Assembly: GCF_901000735.1 (NCBI RefSeq)
Contig: NC_081543.1
Span: 36,638,590 to 36,702,589 of the forward strand
Length of the DNA: 64,000 bases
DNA from: Corylus avellana
Lineage: Eukaryota > Streptophyta > Magnoliopsida > Fagales > Betulaceae
Reading direction: 5' to 3'
Part shown: positions 36,207 to 51,892 of the stretch, in pieces
Numbering within the stretch: the stretch's first letter is position 1
Layout: every line of letters begins with the position of its first letter
The notes under the pieces: model-generated
The model's database searches: none
What the model was told of the DNA's origin: nothing
Seen by the model: only the letters and a program-made list of their open reading frames with translations
Translations under genes and position numbers: made by a program

Positions 36207-38176
36207 TGTAACATCCCCAGTCCGTTAAGACTGAGTTTGCCACTTTTCTTATTTTTCAACAAAAATTCTTGCAAAGATCTATAAGGTTTATCAGAGTACT
36301 TGATTTTAAAAGATACAATAAATGCGTAAAACATTTTTTTCAAGAGATTTTATTACAAGCGGAATTAGAAAACATTAAACTTTAGTTGCGGAATATCATA
36401 TCATTACAATAACTTATATGAAAAGACTTTGAAAATTAATAATTATTCCCACCCCATTCCGGCCTCCTATTCCAGCATCCTTTCTACCTGAAAACAAGAA
36501 ATAAAACTGAATGAGCCCAAAGGGGGCCCAGCAAGTAAAATCCACAACCATAAATAGTTTTACTCCTTGTTCTCAGTTTTGAAAATCGTTTTCGCAAATA
36601 AATATAATTCTAGCCATAATAATATCTGTATGTACGGTTGCATCTCCCGTAACATATACATACTATTACATCTAGTAATAGATCATTGTTGTAAATCATC
36701 TTTATAAATCATCATCATAATGCATCATTATAAATAATCTTTGTAAATCATCATAGCATATCATCGTTGAAAATATAGTATCATTTTCTCATAATAGGGC
36801 CCATGTACACTATTACCCCTGTGCACGAGGGTTGCGGGTCCTTGTGACCATGGCACTGAACTGTGGCCTCAGCCATGCCCGACCGTCAATTAACTCTTTT
36901 TCTTGGTGCACTCAACGGTCTGTTGATGGAATACCACCTTCTGGCATAGCCTCCTTCAGTGGTTTCGCCTCCATCCGAGTATCGGTACCGAACTCTCATC
37001 TTATCTTATCTTGGGCCAAAAATACTCTCCTCCATACATGTGCCCTCATTTCATAAACATTTATCTCATCTCTTGTACTTTTCTTTGTACTTCTTTTGAT
37101 GCATCTTAGGGCAACATGTAGGAGGGTTTATCATCATTTTTCTTTCTTATAATCATCATCATTTCTCAACTTTCTTTTCTTAAAATGGAAACTTTTCCAA
37201 ATATAAACTTGTTGTGCTTAAAAAGCCTTTAAAGAAATATAAACTTTCTAAATAATTCTTTTAGAAATCCTTCATGCATGCAACATAACTTCATAATACG
37301 TAAATAAAATAATCATTTACAATTTACTAAAGAATGAATAAATAGCATGACATGAAGTAACTTTAGAAGGGGTAGTGAATTTACTTACCTCTAGACTGAA
37401 GCTAAAAGTGGTATGAAGGAATCCAGTTGCTCCAATATGACTAACACCACTAGTATATCTTTTGAAACTAATTTCTAAAGTCCGCTATCTCTTGTGTTCT
37501 TTCTTTCTTGTAGCGCTTGGTCTCGCCCTTTCTCTCTCTGTTCTGAGTAAACACTCTTAGAAAGAAGAAAGACCGAGTAAAAAGCGGAAGAAGGAAGAAT
37601 ATATGCAAGAGATGGGAGAGGAGATGAGTGGTGAAAATTGTGAAGGAGAAGAGCTCTATTTATAGGAGAAAATCAAACACTATTCTACCGTCAATTTACA
37701 ATTATACCCTCATTTTACTATTTCACCAACCCTATACTATTTCACCAACCCTATACTATTCTACCTTCAATTTACAATTATGCCCTCATTCTATCTTCAA
37801 TTTACAATTATACCCTCATTTTACTATTTCACCAACCCTATACTATTTCACCAACCCTATACTATTCTACCTTCAATTTACAATTATACCCTCATTCTAT
37901 CTTCAATTTACAATTATACCCTCATTCTATCTTCAATTTACAATTATACCCTCATTCTATCTTCAATTTACAATTATACCCTCATTTTACTATTTCACCA
38001 ACCCTATACTATTCTATCTACCCTATACTATTCTACCTATCCTATACTATTCTACCTTCTTATTCTACATAAATTTACTATCCAAGAATTAAAATCCTTA
38101 GCTACAATGGATATTAAAATAACATCATTATCAAAATAATCTATTTAAATAGCTTTGAAAATTCTGGGACACTACA
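36207..38176 (-). repeat. 5' LTR of the LARD-like element
   Basis: 1970 bases with the same ends as 30236-32261. Differences include small indels near 36895-37015 and a different minisatellite array at 37682-38060. Confidence 0.95.
37682..38060. repeat. LTR minisatellite (right LTR)
   Basis: Same two units as the left array, but with four consecutive TTCAATTTACAATTATACCC-CTCATTCTA type units and a distinct distal end (TATCTACCCTATACTATTCT). Confidence 0.9.
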
Positions 38177-38424
38177 GTACCAATCTTGGGGCTCCATACT
38201 GTAGTGAAAAAGGGAAGAGATTAACTTCAATACGGTTGAGGCAGAAAATAAGGGTTTTCTGCCCACCACTCATAAGCTAACACCTCAGCTTAGAACAAAA
38301 AATTAAAATGGGAACAAAACACCAAATTATTCTTTCATACAGTCATTTCAACCACCATCCTCTGTCTCTTGGAACCGCCTCCGCCACTGCCTCTGTCTCT
38401 TTCTCTCTCCGTCGGCCTTGTGAG

Positions 38425-38520
38425 GGAGGGGCACGGTGGGGTGGCAGCGCACCACCCCCAAGCCAGATCTAGGGGTGGCTAGCGGGCCACCCCGTGGCCT
38501 GGGGGTGGCCCGCGCGACTA
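38425..38520. repeat. GC-rich GGTGGCC module, Z copy 1
   Basis: GGGGTGGCAGCGCACCACCCCC and similar units. Relative to 51000-51108 it lacks about 18 bases between GGCACGG and GTGGGG. Confidence 0.75.
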
Positions 38521-38882
38521 CCTCAGCCCATCTGGTGGTCCCCTATTGTGGCTACCCTCATTTTGATTTGGTGTTTTGTTCTCATTTTGATTTTTTGCAT
38601 TTTTCTTGAATTGCTAATGTGTCACATGAAGATTGGTGGGCAGAAGGTTTTCTGCCATGATCGTATAAAAGCAGCCCTCAAAAGGAAAACATGCAATTCT
38701 TGGGGCTCTATCAATTTTTGCAATTTCTTGGGGCTTTATCAGGAAGTGATGAATTTAATTATTTAATTAATATTCTAACATTTCCTCTTATGTGTAAGCC
38801 CAAACTCTTCATTAATAAGGGAGGCTCATCATGTGAGATATTTAATTGAAATGATAAGTGAATTATGAATACAAAGTTCAAT

Positions 38883-38933
38883 TCATATGGTATTAGAGCC
38901 GAATATCAATATTTGGCTCTAATACCATATATG
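38883..38933. repeat. hairpin whose arms resemble a tRNA primer-binding site
   Basis: TCATATGGTATTAGAGCC and GGCTCTAATACCATATATGA are inverted around a GAATATCAATATT loop. TGGTATTAGAGC is one base off the iMet primer-binding site. Duplicated at 51466-51516. Confidence 0.8.
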
Positions 38934-39309
38934 AAAATACCTAATTAAACTCCATAATTGTATTTCCAGGTATTTATATAGTTACAAGCTGTAGAGATGT
39001 ACGTAAGATAAATGCCAAAATGCAAAAAAAACATTTAGCTAATCGATCCTAACATACATTTTGTTAACAATTGCATGTGTGTTTGCCTATATTTGAGAAA
39101 GAAAATTATATAAGTTTCTCCAAATCTCAACAATCTATTAATAATAAATGATGATAAAAAGGTTAATAAATTCTAATTACCAAAAACTCACTCAACCACT
39201 AACATAATTACATTAGTTTTTTTTATTTGATTCTTGAATTATTGACTTTTCTTGTACAAGGAGTATAACTAATTATTTGCCTAGGGCCTTAGTATAAACG
39301 TTAGATCAA

Positions 39310-39600
39310 TATAACGTTTGGCGGAGCTTATTTGGGGCTCGGGATTTGGTCAAGGAATGATTGATTTGGAGAGTTGAAAATGGGCACAGAGTCAGAATTT
39401 GGGAGGACAGGTGGATTCCTACTCCAACTACCAATATGGTCGAATCTCCACCTAGAATCCTTGATCCATTTACCACGGTAAGGGAGCTGATTAACCCATG
39501 CATTGGATGGTGGAAGCAAAGCTTGTTGAATTTTTTACACACGAAGAGAGGATGACCATCAACTCTATACCGATTAGTATGATCAATCAGAAGTGTTGGA
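39310..39600 (+). pseudogene. LINE (non-LTR retrotransposon) relic near the zf-RVT region
   Basis: The plus strand encodes RSLFGARDLVKE, a stop, then LIWRVENGHRVRIWEDRWIP and SPPRILDPFTTVRELI...GWWKQSLL. This is the well-known segment between reverse transcriptase and the zf-RVT domain of plant LINEs. Only about 290 bases remain and a TGA interrupts it. Duplicated at 51893-52183. Confidence 0.85.
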
Positions 39601-40320
39601 ACTACTTGCTCATATTAGATAACCAGTAGAAGGCTAAATAGACGGTAGTGGAGTGAACGTTGTGATAGCAACGTTCACAAAGCGAGAGTCTAACAACTTG
39701 CAAACTTGACGTCGAAACAATATTTTTATTTTGTCTTCCGCCCACCAAAAGTGGTTAATTTGTCTACTCCTAAAAATTATACTTTTAAACTTCATGATAA
39801 AAACTTTTCCGATAATCCTTTAGTTCTCTCGATAAGATGAGAATTTAAATAGAAGCAAACATGTGGAAAAATATCAAAGGAATATACATATTTGTACCAA
39901 ATTATATTCCACACCTTATGTCCCTTTCAATACTTGTAGTGTTTGTTTGTTTTTTTATATCCCCATTTCCCCACCTCCCTCAAAAAGTATATTCAATATT
40001 TTTATATTTTGATATAATCACCCTAATTAAGCGGATATTCGTTGCATAATTATTTTCAGTGCGTTTGATATTTTAATTTTTATATGCTGATATTTTAGTC
40101 AACAGTATATTAATTAAATGCTAACCTACTCATCACTGAAATTATAATAAATGCACCAAGACAAAACTCACGAAATTGGTGGCTAATCCTTTTCGTGACG
40201 ACATGGCAAATCTTCAATCAATTATCAAATCCACCTTTCCCTACACAGATATTATTTCCTAATTAAACAATCCTCTCCACAAAACAAAAGCTGATTTCTT
40301 GCAGCAAAAGCTGATGAAAA
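39601..40320. other. no gene recognised; distal THI4 upstream region
   Basis: AT-rich. AACGTTGTGATAGCAACGTT near 39657-39676 is a short palindrome. Nothing coding is supported. Confidence 0.5.
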
Positions 40321-42794
<2,474 letters not shown>

Positions 42795-44400
42795 TGTTAT
42801 TATGTGTTAAAGAGTTTTGTTAATAATTTTTGTTAGCTTTTTATTTATGACTCTTTGAACGTGGAAGTGGTAATTCTAGAATTTGCCCATGAGCTTTTCT
42901 TATCATTTCTTCTTCGTTTCTCTCTCTATCCTCTCTTATCTCTTTCTCTTCGGGGCAAGAGTGGTGTGGTCCTACACCCCATTTTCTGTGGGGTTTAATT
43001 ACTTGTGCTTAAAATTATACAGCCAGCTTCAGCAAGAACAAGGTCAACTGAGAGGATACTATGGTCATTGTGCTTAGGTACAGCATCCCATTATCTTTTT
43101 GCGTGATGACTCGAAAGGAAAATGATCAAATACCATGACGAGCTATATGTTTATGATGTGCAATCATTTCTTATTATGAGATAAATTAAGCTTACAAATC
43201 TATTCATTGTATTAGAGTCTTTGGGGTTTACACTACTTATTCGGTGACAAAAATGCAATCTTTTTTAGTACGAATTTTTTGTCTACACACGACATGTAGG
43301 CAGTAAGTTGCAGCTCTTCGACTTAACATTTGACGTCTTCTTATCTTTTTATAAAGTTTACTACTTTGGGGCAAAGACAAAAACTTGGGGAGACGAAGAC
43401 ATGAAAGTTGCAGGGGATTTGTTAATGTCTCTCGATCGCTCTCAAGGTTGACCGTTAATCCTTTCATCTATTGTTTTCTTCTCTAATTTCTTGGTTCTCT
43501 TACTTTTCGGCGTCAATAGTTTTTTTTTCTTCCCCCCTTTTAATATTTTTTAAGTACCATCTAGATAGCACTAACAAATGAAGCCAAATAAACTATAATG
43601 AGGATTCGAAATATTACACATCGGTCAATCAATCAACGAGATATTCAAGATATCTTAAGATCCAATGTCATCCGATAATTGTTGCCCGTGCTTGGGTATT
43701 AATTAGGGAATCATTTGTTTCATAATAAAATATTTTATGATTTTTTTTTTTTACTTATTTTTGAGTGTTTGACGTGATGTATAAAGTTTTTAGATTGATC
43801 AAGAAAAATAAAATTTACAAGGCATAAAATGGTTTACGCTTCTCATATGCGTAAACCATTTTTCACTGCTTCTAAACCCTTAAATTATGAGAGAGCTCAC
43901 TATGGGACTTACTTGTCTAAACAGGTTTCGAACTACTCGAACACTTGTATATGAAGTCAGACTCTATAAGGGCCCTATAACAATAATTTGCCCAAATTGC
44001 AAGCAATATAGAAAGACAATTGCATTAGATCTCAATCTTATTTTCAAAAGCCTTCTATTATCATATACTAGAGATCATTTTTACCAGATGATTTTTTCTA
44101 CGAGTCAAATGCTGAAAAATGTTTTTCGAATTATGTTCAGGTTCAATCTCATTTTCAAAAGCTTTATATTGTCATATATTATCTTCTTCCACCGCTCTGT
44201 CTTTCTTCACAATTCCTTAGATAATATATAAAAATAATAAATATTTGACGATTTTTTATACGAATCAAATGAAAAATGATTTTCGATTTATTTTCAAGAT
44301 TGCAAACAAACAACCAAAAGTAGCCTTTCACCAAATTTTTTTTTACTCCAAACAAACAGATAGGGTGAAGGCGGGCTGCGGGCATGGGAAAAAAAGAAAA
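42795..44400. other. THI4 3' flank and intergenic, no further gene recognised
   Basis: Includes a short hairpin at about 43827-43862 (AAAATGGTTTACGC and its complement). The 114-codon frame at 43887-44231 is not supported by any motif and is not well conserved as protein in the duplicate. Confidence 0.5.
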
Positions 44401-45475
44401 GAAGAAAAGAAAACGTAGAGTGCTACGGACGACGTCGTTCCTGTTATTTTCTCTATATGGTTAAATTCTCTCTGCAGCATGTTCTCCCTCTGAAAACGTC
44501 TTTAGCATCCAGACCCGTATCACTCTGACTTCCTTCTCGAAGAATTTTCAAGGTATGTTCGCCAAATTGTACTTTCTTTACCTTTTAACGGAAATTTAAT
44601 AGTGAAAAGTATGGAACCCTAGCTCTCTGTTTGTTTCCCGAGAAAACTCGGGAAAAGAAAATGAACGAGAAAAATCTACTGGTGTATATATATATTCCTT
44701 ATAGTCTTTGGTATCTCATAAATTTAAAAGGTTGACTCAGGTAAGCTGAAATTGTCGTATTATGTTCAGTTGATGCGGGGGTTTTGGTTTCGAAGGCCCA
44801 AATTTATGAGATTAAGAACTCTAATTTGTTTTCTTTTCGCGCATTTCTTAGAAACCAAACGCAGTGCTAACCCTGGCCAATTTATTCCAATCTGTAGCTT
44901 CTAAATCACTGGTCGTGGATTTTGTTTTCTAGGGCGCCTTACTATGAGAATAAGAATTCTAATGTGATCTTTGCACCGAAAGAGAAAAGGAAAAGAATTA
45001 TAATTTAGTTTGATTTCTTTTCTTCCATTTTCTGAGAAACCAAACGCCGCGTAAATTTCACTTACTATTCGCTTATCCAAAATTGCGTAGAAACTCTATA
45101 AATTGTTTTCCTTTTTCTCCCTATTCATTGCGTCATAGCTACATTTGAGTAGTTTTTGATTCGTAAAATAATTTATACCAATCTCGGATGAAAACTGAGG
45201 GAAGCAGCTAACTAACTTTACCTGCCAAATAGTGAAAATAAAAAATTGCTAGCCAACCTAGGATTTGTGAATTGCGGAAATTTTATTTTGCAATAAATTT
45301 TTAGGGACCGGGTAATTATTTAGGTTATGTTCAATTGCCGATTGGATGTCAAACTGTTATAACAGTTTGGGACGTTGCATATCTCTTCCTTGGATTATTA
45401 GTTGTGTTGGGTTTTTATGTGTTAGTCTATCTATAGGCTCACAGTAATGTTCTTAATGGCAGTCTGAATTGAAAG

Positions 45476-46853
45476 ATGGAGGAACTTTTTGTTGCGATTC
45501 TCTCTATGCTTCTCTTTGCTGCATTAGTTCCACTATACCTGTGGAAACGCCGTCATGATTCTCGAACCCCGGATGAAAATGAAGAAGAACATGAGGTCTG
45601 CTTTCTCCTTTTCTTCTCTCTGCCTTAAGCTTCTTTTAGAGTGTAAGGTTCAATTTTCAGTAAAGATAAGTTATCAGCAGAATTTGGATTTGCTTCTTTT
45701 TATTTCATCTTTTAACCTATTATGAAGTTAGGTTCCAAGGAGGGAAACAGTTGTACGGGCTACTGGTGCTCGTCGAATGCGTCGGAGGCCAGCTGCGGGA
45801 GCTAGTACATCAGCTGCAGCAGCAAGTGTTGAAGGTTTGTAAAGTGATTTTTTTGTTGGTGGTTGTTGTTGTTTGTTTGTTTTTTTTTTTTTTGTTTAAT
45901 TTTATTTTTTGGTCTTGGTCCTGATATATTAAGTTTTGAAATGTTTTCTCGTGTAATTGGTTTGAGTTTTGAAATGTTGAGTTGGTTTGAGTTTCTATAA
46001 TATGCATGAGGTCTGAGAGGAGCTTGAAACAGTGTGGTCACTTTATTAGTCATTATTTGAGTATGTTATTATGGTTTCTTTTGGTATAAATTTATTTACA
46101 TTTGGTATATGAGAATGATAAGTGTAATTTGGTAGTTCTTGTGATAGAAGTTTCTCAGAAGGCTGTCGTCATGTCATTCTGCTAGAGTTATAGCAGTGAA
46201 GTGATCATTCTTAAATGTAAACACAGAAATTGTTGATGAAAGTGATGATGAAGCTGCTGTGGGTGACGCTAAAGCATCAACGAAGAAGGAAAAGAAACGG
46301 CAAGAGCGGGAAGCACAACGTCAGGTACACTTTTTTGTCTCTCTTATATATATTCTCTCTGTTTTATCTTTATACATGGTTTTGGTTTTTAGCTATGATC
46401 ATTCATTATTGTTTCAAGAATATCTGGTTATGGGCAGGGCATCCAGTGCTTGCCTTGACCATCTCACCTTAGATGTCATGAAAGCCCAACTGTTGATATT
46501 AAAATTTAGAGCAAGAACTATCTTTTTTATTGTCCTCATAGAGGTCTAATGGGAATGGGGACATGTGGTGATCGCTAAGTAATTCTGGAATTTCTCGCCA
46601 ACTAATGAGGATCAGTAATGAATGAACTTTTTAACCAATTGGAAGGATCCGTCTTACAAAGTTTACATATTCAAGTTCTATTTAAGATGTTTAAGTCCTT
46701 GGTGTGTATGAAGTTTGTGTTTCAAATTTGTTTGGATCAAAAGAGCTTTGTTTCACTGAGTTCCACACGATCATTTTGCTTTGTTGTTCTGAGTTCCACA
46801 TGATTGTTTTGAAGGCTGAACAAGCTGCAAGAGATTCAAGGTATAGTAAACAA
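45476..46853 (+). CDS. DDRGK1: DDRGK1/UFBP1, 5' part, cut by assembly gap
   Basis: Exons 45476-45595, 45732-45834, 46227-46324 and the start of exon 4 (46815-46853) match the complete gene at 58102-61281, after which 100 N follow. The 5' UTR exon and its intron (about 44555-45460) are present too. One coding difference is seen: VGDAKAS here against VGEAKAS in copy 2 (GAC versus GAG). The missing part is an assembly effect, not evidence of a truncated gene. Confidence 0.9.
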
Positions 46854-46953
46854 NNNNNNNNNNNNNNNNNNNNNNNNNNNNNNNNNNNNNNNNNNNNNNN
46901 NNNNNNNNNNNNNNNNNNNNNNNNNNNNNNNNNNNNNNNNNNNNNNNNNNNNN
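46854..46953. other. assembly gap, 100 N
   Basis: Exactly 100 unknown bases, a conventional placeholder size, so the true distance is unknown. The left side ends in block Z (equivalent of 59479) and the right side begins inside block X (equivalent of 26439). Confidence 1.
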
Positions 46954-47036
46954 CAAATCTACATCGTTTGGATAAAAACGGTGAAGTATTGAGAAGTGAT
47001 AAAAAAAAAAAAAAAAAAAAAAAAATAGGGTTTGTT

Positions 47037-47130
47037 TTTTGGGTGGCCGGATCACCCCCAAGGGCCATGGGGGTGGCCAAACCACCCCCAGATCGGCCGT
47101 ATGGGGTGGTTGAAACCACCTCTAGGCCAA
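47037..47130. repeat. GC-rich GGTGGCC module, X copy 2
   Basis: Duplicate of 26522-26615. Confidence 0.75.
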
Positions 47131-47152
47131 AAAAAAAATTCAACCATCTCTT

Positions 47153-47955
47153 TAAGGTATATCACTTCTGCAACTAGAGAAGATCTTATAAAAAAAATAC
47201 ATTTTTTTCTCTTCAATTGCATGATGGTTTATGTCTGGCACAACTTTTAAAAGCTTTGTTGTTATTGCTTTTAATGATTGTCAAATACATGGATGATTGA
47301 ATGAGTCCAAATATATAGTAGGTCAGGTATAATAATTAGTCCAGTCCAAATATATGAGTTCAAATATATGTCAGGTGTAATAATGAGTCATAATATATGT
47401 CAAGGTGCCATCGGTTGTTAAGTCTAGTTATATACAGTTGAATGTTAGTCCACAGCATTAACAACACACTAAATACATATGAATGTTTTTATATGATAAT
47501 TAGTGTGTAAAATGAGGTGCTTGGTCACAGGTTCGGTGTGAGTTCAAATATATGTTAGGTGTAATAATGGATCCAAATATATGTCAGGGCTTATATGCAG
47601 TTGAATATTACTTCACAGCATCAACAACACACTAAATACATATGAATGTTTTTATATGATAATTAGTTTGTAAAATGAGATGTTTGGTCGCAGAGTTCTG
47701 TGTGTGTGAAAAATGGGATATATATTTGGACTCATTATTAAACTTGACATATATTTATACTCATTATTATACTTGACCTACTATATATTTGGACTCATTT
47801 AATCATTCTTGTATTTAACAATCATAAAAAAAATAGTAACAACCAAGCTTTCAAAAGCTTGGGTGGACACAAATCATCATTCAATTGAAGAGAAAAAAAT
47901 GTATTTTTTTGGTGAGATCTTCTCTAGTCGTAGAAGTAATATACCTTATATCTAC
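47153..47955. mobile_element. element with about 250-bp inverted repeats, X copy 2
   Basis: Duplicate of 26638-27440; no difference of structure seen. Confidence 0.7.
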
Positions 47956-48030
47956 CTTTTATTATGGGTCTTATCTGGCTAATTTTTTTTTTTTGTAAGC
48001 TATTATTTCTGACTATTTTAATTTCATCAC

Positions 48031-48318
48031 GTGGGTGATGCTGTGAATAATAATGAACCCAATGGGAGTTTTTGGGGACATCTCGTGGCTGACATTCGCT
48101 CAGGATTGCATGTTGAGTTCCCTTGGAACGTAATGCATCTTCCAACGTTTTACAGTAAAACGTTGGAAGATGCATTACGTTCCCTTAATCAAGGGGCTCA
48201 TGTCCTTGCAAGACTAGCCACGGCCAATGATATGAATTGTGAGTGGTTCTTAGCACCAGCAGAATGTATTAGAAAGATTTTTAACGGCAGAGCAATCTGC
48301 TCTGTTCGGTCGAATTGA
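48031..48318 (+). pseudogene. RNase H-like relic, X copy 2
   Basis: Duplicate of 27516-27803, encoding the same 95 residues, including the perfect palindrome at 48125-48183. Confidence 0.45.
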
Positions 48319-49146
48319 TTATTGATGAAAAGGCAAGCTTTATTCAAAAAAAGAAATGGAGAGGATCCTTTTACATTAATTATGGGATGTTTTTAACGGT
48401 CGATTTTGCATCGTCAATGTATGAGACCATCTGCGCCGAGCATATTAGAAAGAGATGAAATGAGCTGCGGTATGTAACACTAGTCATTTACCCAAGAAAA
48501 TATAACGGTCAATAATCGGACGGCCAACAAGGACTACGCATGAAGATGCTTGATCGGGTGGGTGTGGGGGGATTGCTAGAAATATTTAAATTCGGGAGGA
48601 GCTGTTCAACAGTGTGGACGTTATCACTGAGCTTACTTTTATTTATACACGTGTATTGCTATGGGAGTACAACACCTGGAGATGTGAAACTATATCTCGA
48701 GATCAATGATGCTAGGCCTTCCATGTGGATGGCTCACTTAATGACATCACATGTGATTTAGAAAAAAAATAAAGAAGATGCTGGGTCCACCACTTTTACT
48801 GAGAAAATATTTTTGAAATCTTCTCTCTCACGCCTATCAGTCTACCCAATGCAACATTATATTAACATCAGCCACGATAACCCTAGGATGGTAGATGAAC
48901 GGCTCTGATAGCACAACAGATCCCAATAGACGATGTTGCTTTTTTACGATACAACAAATTTCGAGACAGTGTATCTCCTATCCCTCGTTGGGCAACAATA
49001 TGTAACACAAGTGTTTTAGGAAACAGAAAATAAAAATGAAATGTGTATTCGTGTGGATTGAAATGAGAAATGTTTAAGAAACTGAATGAGAAATTTTGTA
49101 TTATTGACCAATGTTGGCTTGGCCCAATCCGAGATGGCTAATCTCC

Positions 49147-49388
49147 AGACAAAGTTTTCCTCCAAATTGGGTTGGAGGAATTTCCTTCGACCTAATCTGT
49201 AAAAATGACATATATTTATTTTTTTAATAACATGTGAGATGCACATGTTTTTTTAATAAAATTTATTACAACTTTGTCTCTGCTATTAAAAAAACATGTG
49301 CATCTCACATGTCCATGGAACACATGTTACTTTTATACATTAGGTTGAAGGAAATTCTTCCAACCTAGTTTGGAGGAAAACTTTATCC
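49147..49388. mobile_element. 242-bp MITE, X copy 2
   Basis: Duplicate of 28632-28873, with the same CTAATCTCC flanks at 49138-49146 and 49389-49397. Confidence 0.82.
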
Positions 49389-50999
49389 CTAATCTCCGCA
49401 CTTATCTATGGCTTTACCCAAAGACTACTTAGTTACAAAACTGCTTAATCAGTTATAACAGAAAATGTAACAAGTCTGCCATTTGATTTCTTCTAGAAGC
49501 TTGTATGCACGTGCTTGTTTTACTTGTTTTAATAACCAGCTGTAAACCATTATACCCATAACCTTCTTGATGCTTCGTCCTTTCTGCATTTGTAAAGAAC
49601 CCTGCACTCTTACCATCTGCAACCTTCCCAGCTTCACCCGTGATGTACCCTTAAATTTAATCCACCCGTGACACAATCAGACGTCTATACTCCCTAGAAA
49701 CGGTGTAGCAAAAGTTCACGCGTCTCAGATGGACACAACCTCTTTTTTCTGCAATGGCAGCAATTAGTCATGAAACAAGAAGTTTGTATTGCAAGAGAAA
49801 GAAAGACATTCTTGAGTGAATGAGGGAAGTAGATATGACTTTGATGAGAGAGATAGAGAAAGAGAGAGGGAAATAGTGAAAAGACCAGTGCGTGACATGG
49901 TGAAATAATCAGAGTCTTAATCCCTCAAATTGCCCCATAAAACAATCACTTAAAATGAGCGTAGATTTGATAAGCATCAGAGAATTCCACATAATTCTCA
50001 CGTTGCACTTCTTATGAATTATTGGGTTTGTCAGAAGAGTACAGTTCAAATATTGATCTGCAGGCCATATTGGCATATTTTAAATCTTTTAGGGTTTGTC
50101 AGATTTATTTTCCTACAAAACTGAACCTCACGGTATGGGGAGATGTCCATAATTTCTCAGTCACCTTCACGTACTTGACAATCAATCGGCCAACGTGGCC
50201 CATTGGCCTGCATGCCAATGGACTGCTCTGGTTAGAAAGATTCCTCGCCCATATCAAAATTATTAGAGTTGTGTTTTGTCCTGACCTCTCTCATGTAAAA
50301 TCTCTATCTCTCCATCTAACCCCTTGCATCGGGTTTAGTCGATCGAATGGAAGCTCCGAATACTTGAAGTCAAATCAAAAATATATATACCCAGTTACTT
50401 GATTATAATTAAGTATTTCAAAATTTCAAAATCGATAACTAGAACCGGACAACCTAGTTACCCGTTTTTCCCAACCGGTTTCGGTTTTTTTTTTTTATTC
50501 CCCTGTTTTGCAGTAGTTGTTGCAAGAGGAAGATGAGAGAGGGGAGGGAGAGAAGAGTAATGACATCAGGTAAGAAAGGAAAGCCAAAAAAGCCAACCCA
50601 CTTCTCATCTAATTTTTTTAATTTTTTTTAAATTTATTTTATTTTTTTAAAAAAAAATTAGTTTGATTTTTCATTTTTTATATATTTTATTATAAATATC
50701 TTTTTTTGGATTTTCTTTTTTAATTTTTTTTTTAAAATTAGGGACGTACCAGTCTTGGGGCTCCATACTGTAGTGAAAAAGAGAAGAGATTAACTTCAAT
50801 ACGGTTGAGGCAGAAAATAAGGGTTTTCTGCCCACCACTCATAAGCTAACACATCAGCTTAGAACAAAAAATTAAAATGGGAACAAAACACCAAATTATT
50901 CTTTCATACAGTCATTTCAACCACCATCTTCTGTCTCTTGGAACCGCCTCCGCCACTGCCTCTGTCTCTTTCTCTCTCCGTCGGCCTTGTGAGGGAGGG

Positions 51000-51108
51000 G
51001 CACGGCCAACCCCGGCCCATGGGGTGGCAGCGCACCACCCCCAAGCCAGATCTAGGGGTGGCTAGCGGGCCACCCCGTGGCCTGGGGGTGGCCCGCGCGA
51101 CTACCCCA
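51000..51108. repeat. GC-rich GGTGGCC module, Z copy 2
   Basis: Duplicate of 38425-38520 with an extra CAACCCCGGCCCAT-containing segment of about 18 bases. Confidence 0.75.
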
Positions 51109-51892
51109 GCCCATCTGGTGGTCCCCTATTGTGGCTACCCTCATTTTGATTTGGTGTTTTGTTCTCATTTTGATTTTTTGCATTTTTCTTGAATTGCTAA
51201 TGTGTCACATGAAGATTGGTGGGCAAAAGGTTTTCTGCCATGATCGTATAAAAGCAGCCCTCAAAAGGAAAACATGCAATTCTTGGGGCTCTATCAATTT
51301 TTGCAATTTCTTGGGGCTTTATCAGGAAGTGATGAATTTAATTATTTAATTAATATTCTAACATTTCCTCTTATGTGTAAGCCCAAACTCTTCATTAATA
51401 AGGGAGGCTCATCATGTGGGATATTTAATTGAAATGATAAGTGAATTATGAATACAAAGTTCAATTCATATGGTATTAGAGCCGAATATCAATATTTGGC
51501 TCTAATACCATATATGAAAATACCTAATTAAACTCCATAATTGTATTTCCAGGTATTTATATAGTTACAAGCTGTAGAGATGTACGTAAGATAAACGCCA
51601 AAATGCAAAAAAAACATTTAGCTAATCGATCCTAACATACATTTTGTTAACAATTGCATGTGTGTTTGCCTATATTTGAGAAAGAAAATTATATAAGTTT
51701 CTCCAAATCTCAACAATCTATTAATAATAAATGATGATAAAAAGGTTAATAAATTCTAATTACCAAAAACTCACTCAACCACTAACATAATTACATTAGT
51801 TTTTTTTATTTGATTCTTGAATTATTGACTTTTCTTGTACAAGGAGTATAACTAATTATTTGCCTAGGGCCTTAGTATAAACGTTAGATCAA

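Larger units (their letters stand above)
30236..38176 (-). mobile_element. large non-autonomous LTR retrotransposon (LARD-like), 7.9 kb
   Basis: Two LTRs of about 2 kb (30236-32261 and 36207-38176) have TG..CA ends and enclose about 3.9 kb. A primer-binding site lies inside the right LTR and a purine-rich tract inside the left one, so the sense strand is minus. The perfect 5-base duplication GTACC flanks the element (30231-30235 and 38177-38181). The matching position in the second block (50746-50750, single GTACC) is the empty site. No gag-pol is present in the interior. The LTRs differ at only about ten sites over about 1.45 kb outside their tandem arrays, so the insertion is young. Confidence 0.95.
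46954..50750. repeat. duplicated block X, copy 2
   Basis: Counterpart of 26439-30235. Joined directly to block Z copy 2 at GGGACGTACC|AGTCTTGGGG, without the LTR element that separates the blocks in copy 1. Confidence 0.95.

Noticed and set aside
43887..44231. 114-codon frame, repeated at 56512-56847
   Set aside because: The two copies differ at several residues and at the C-terminus, and no motif is seen; likely noncoding.
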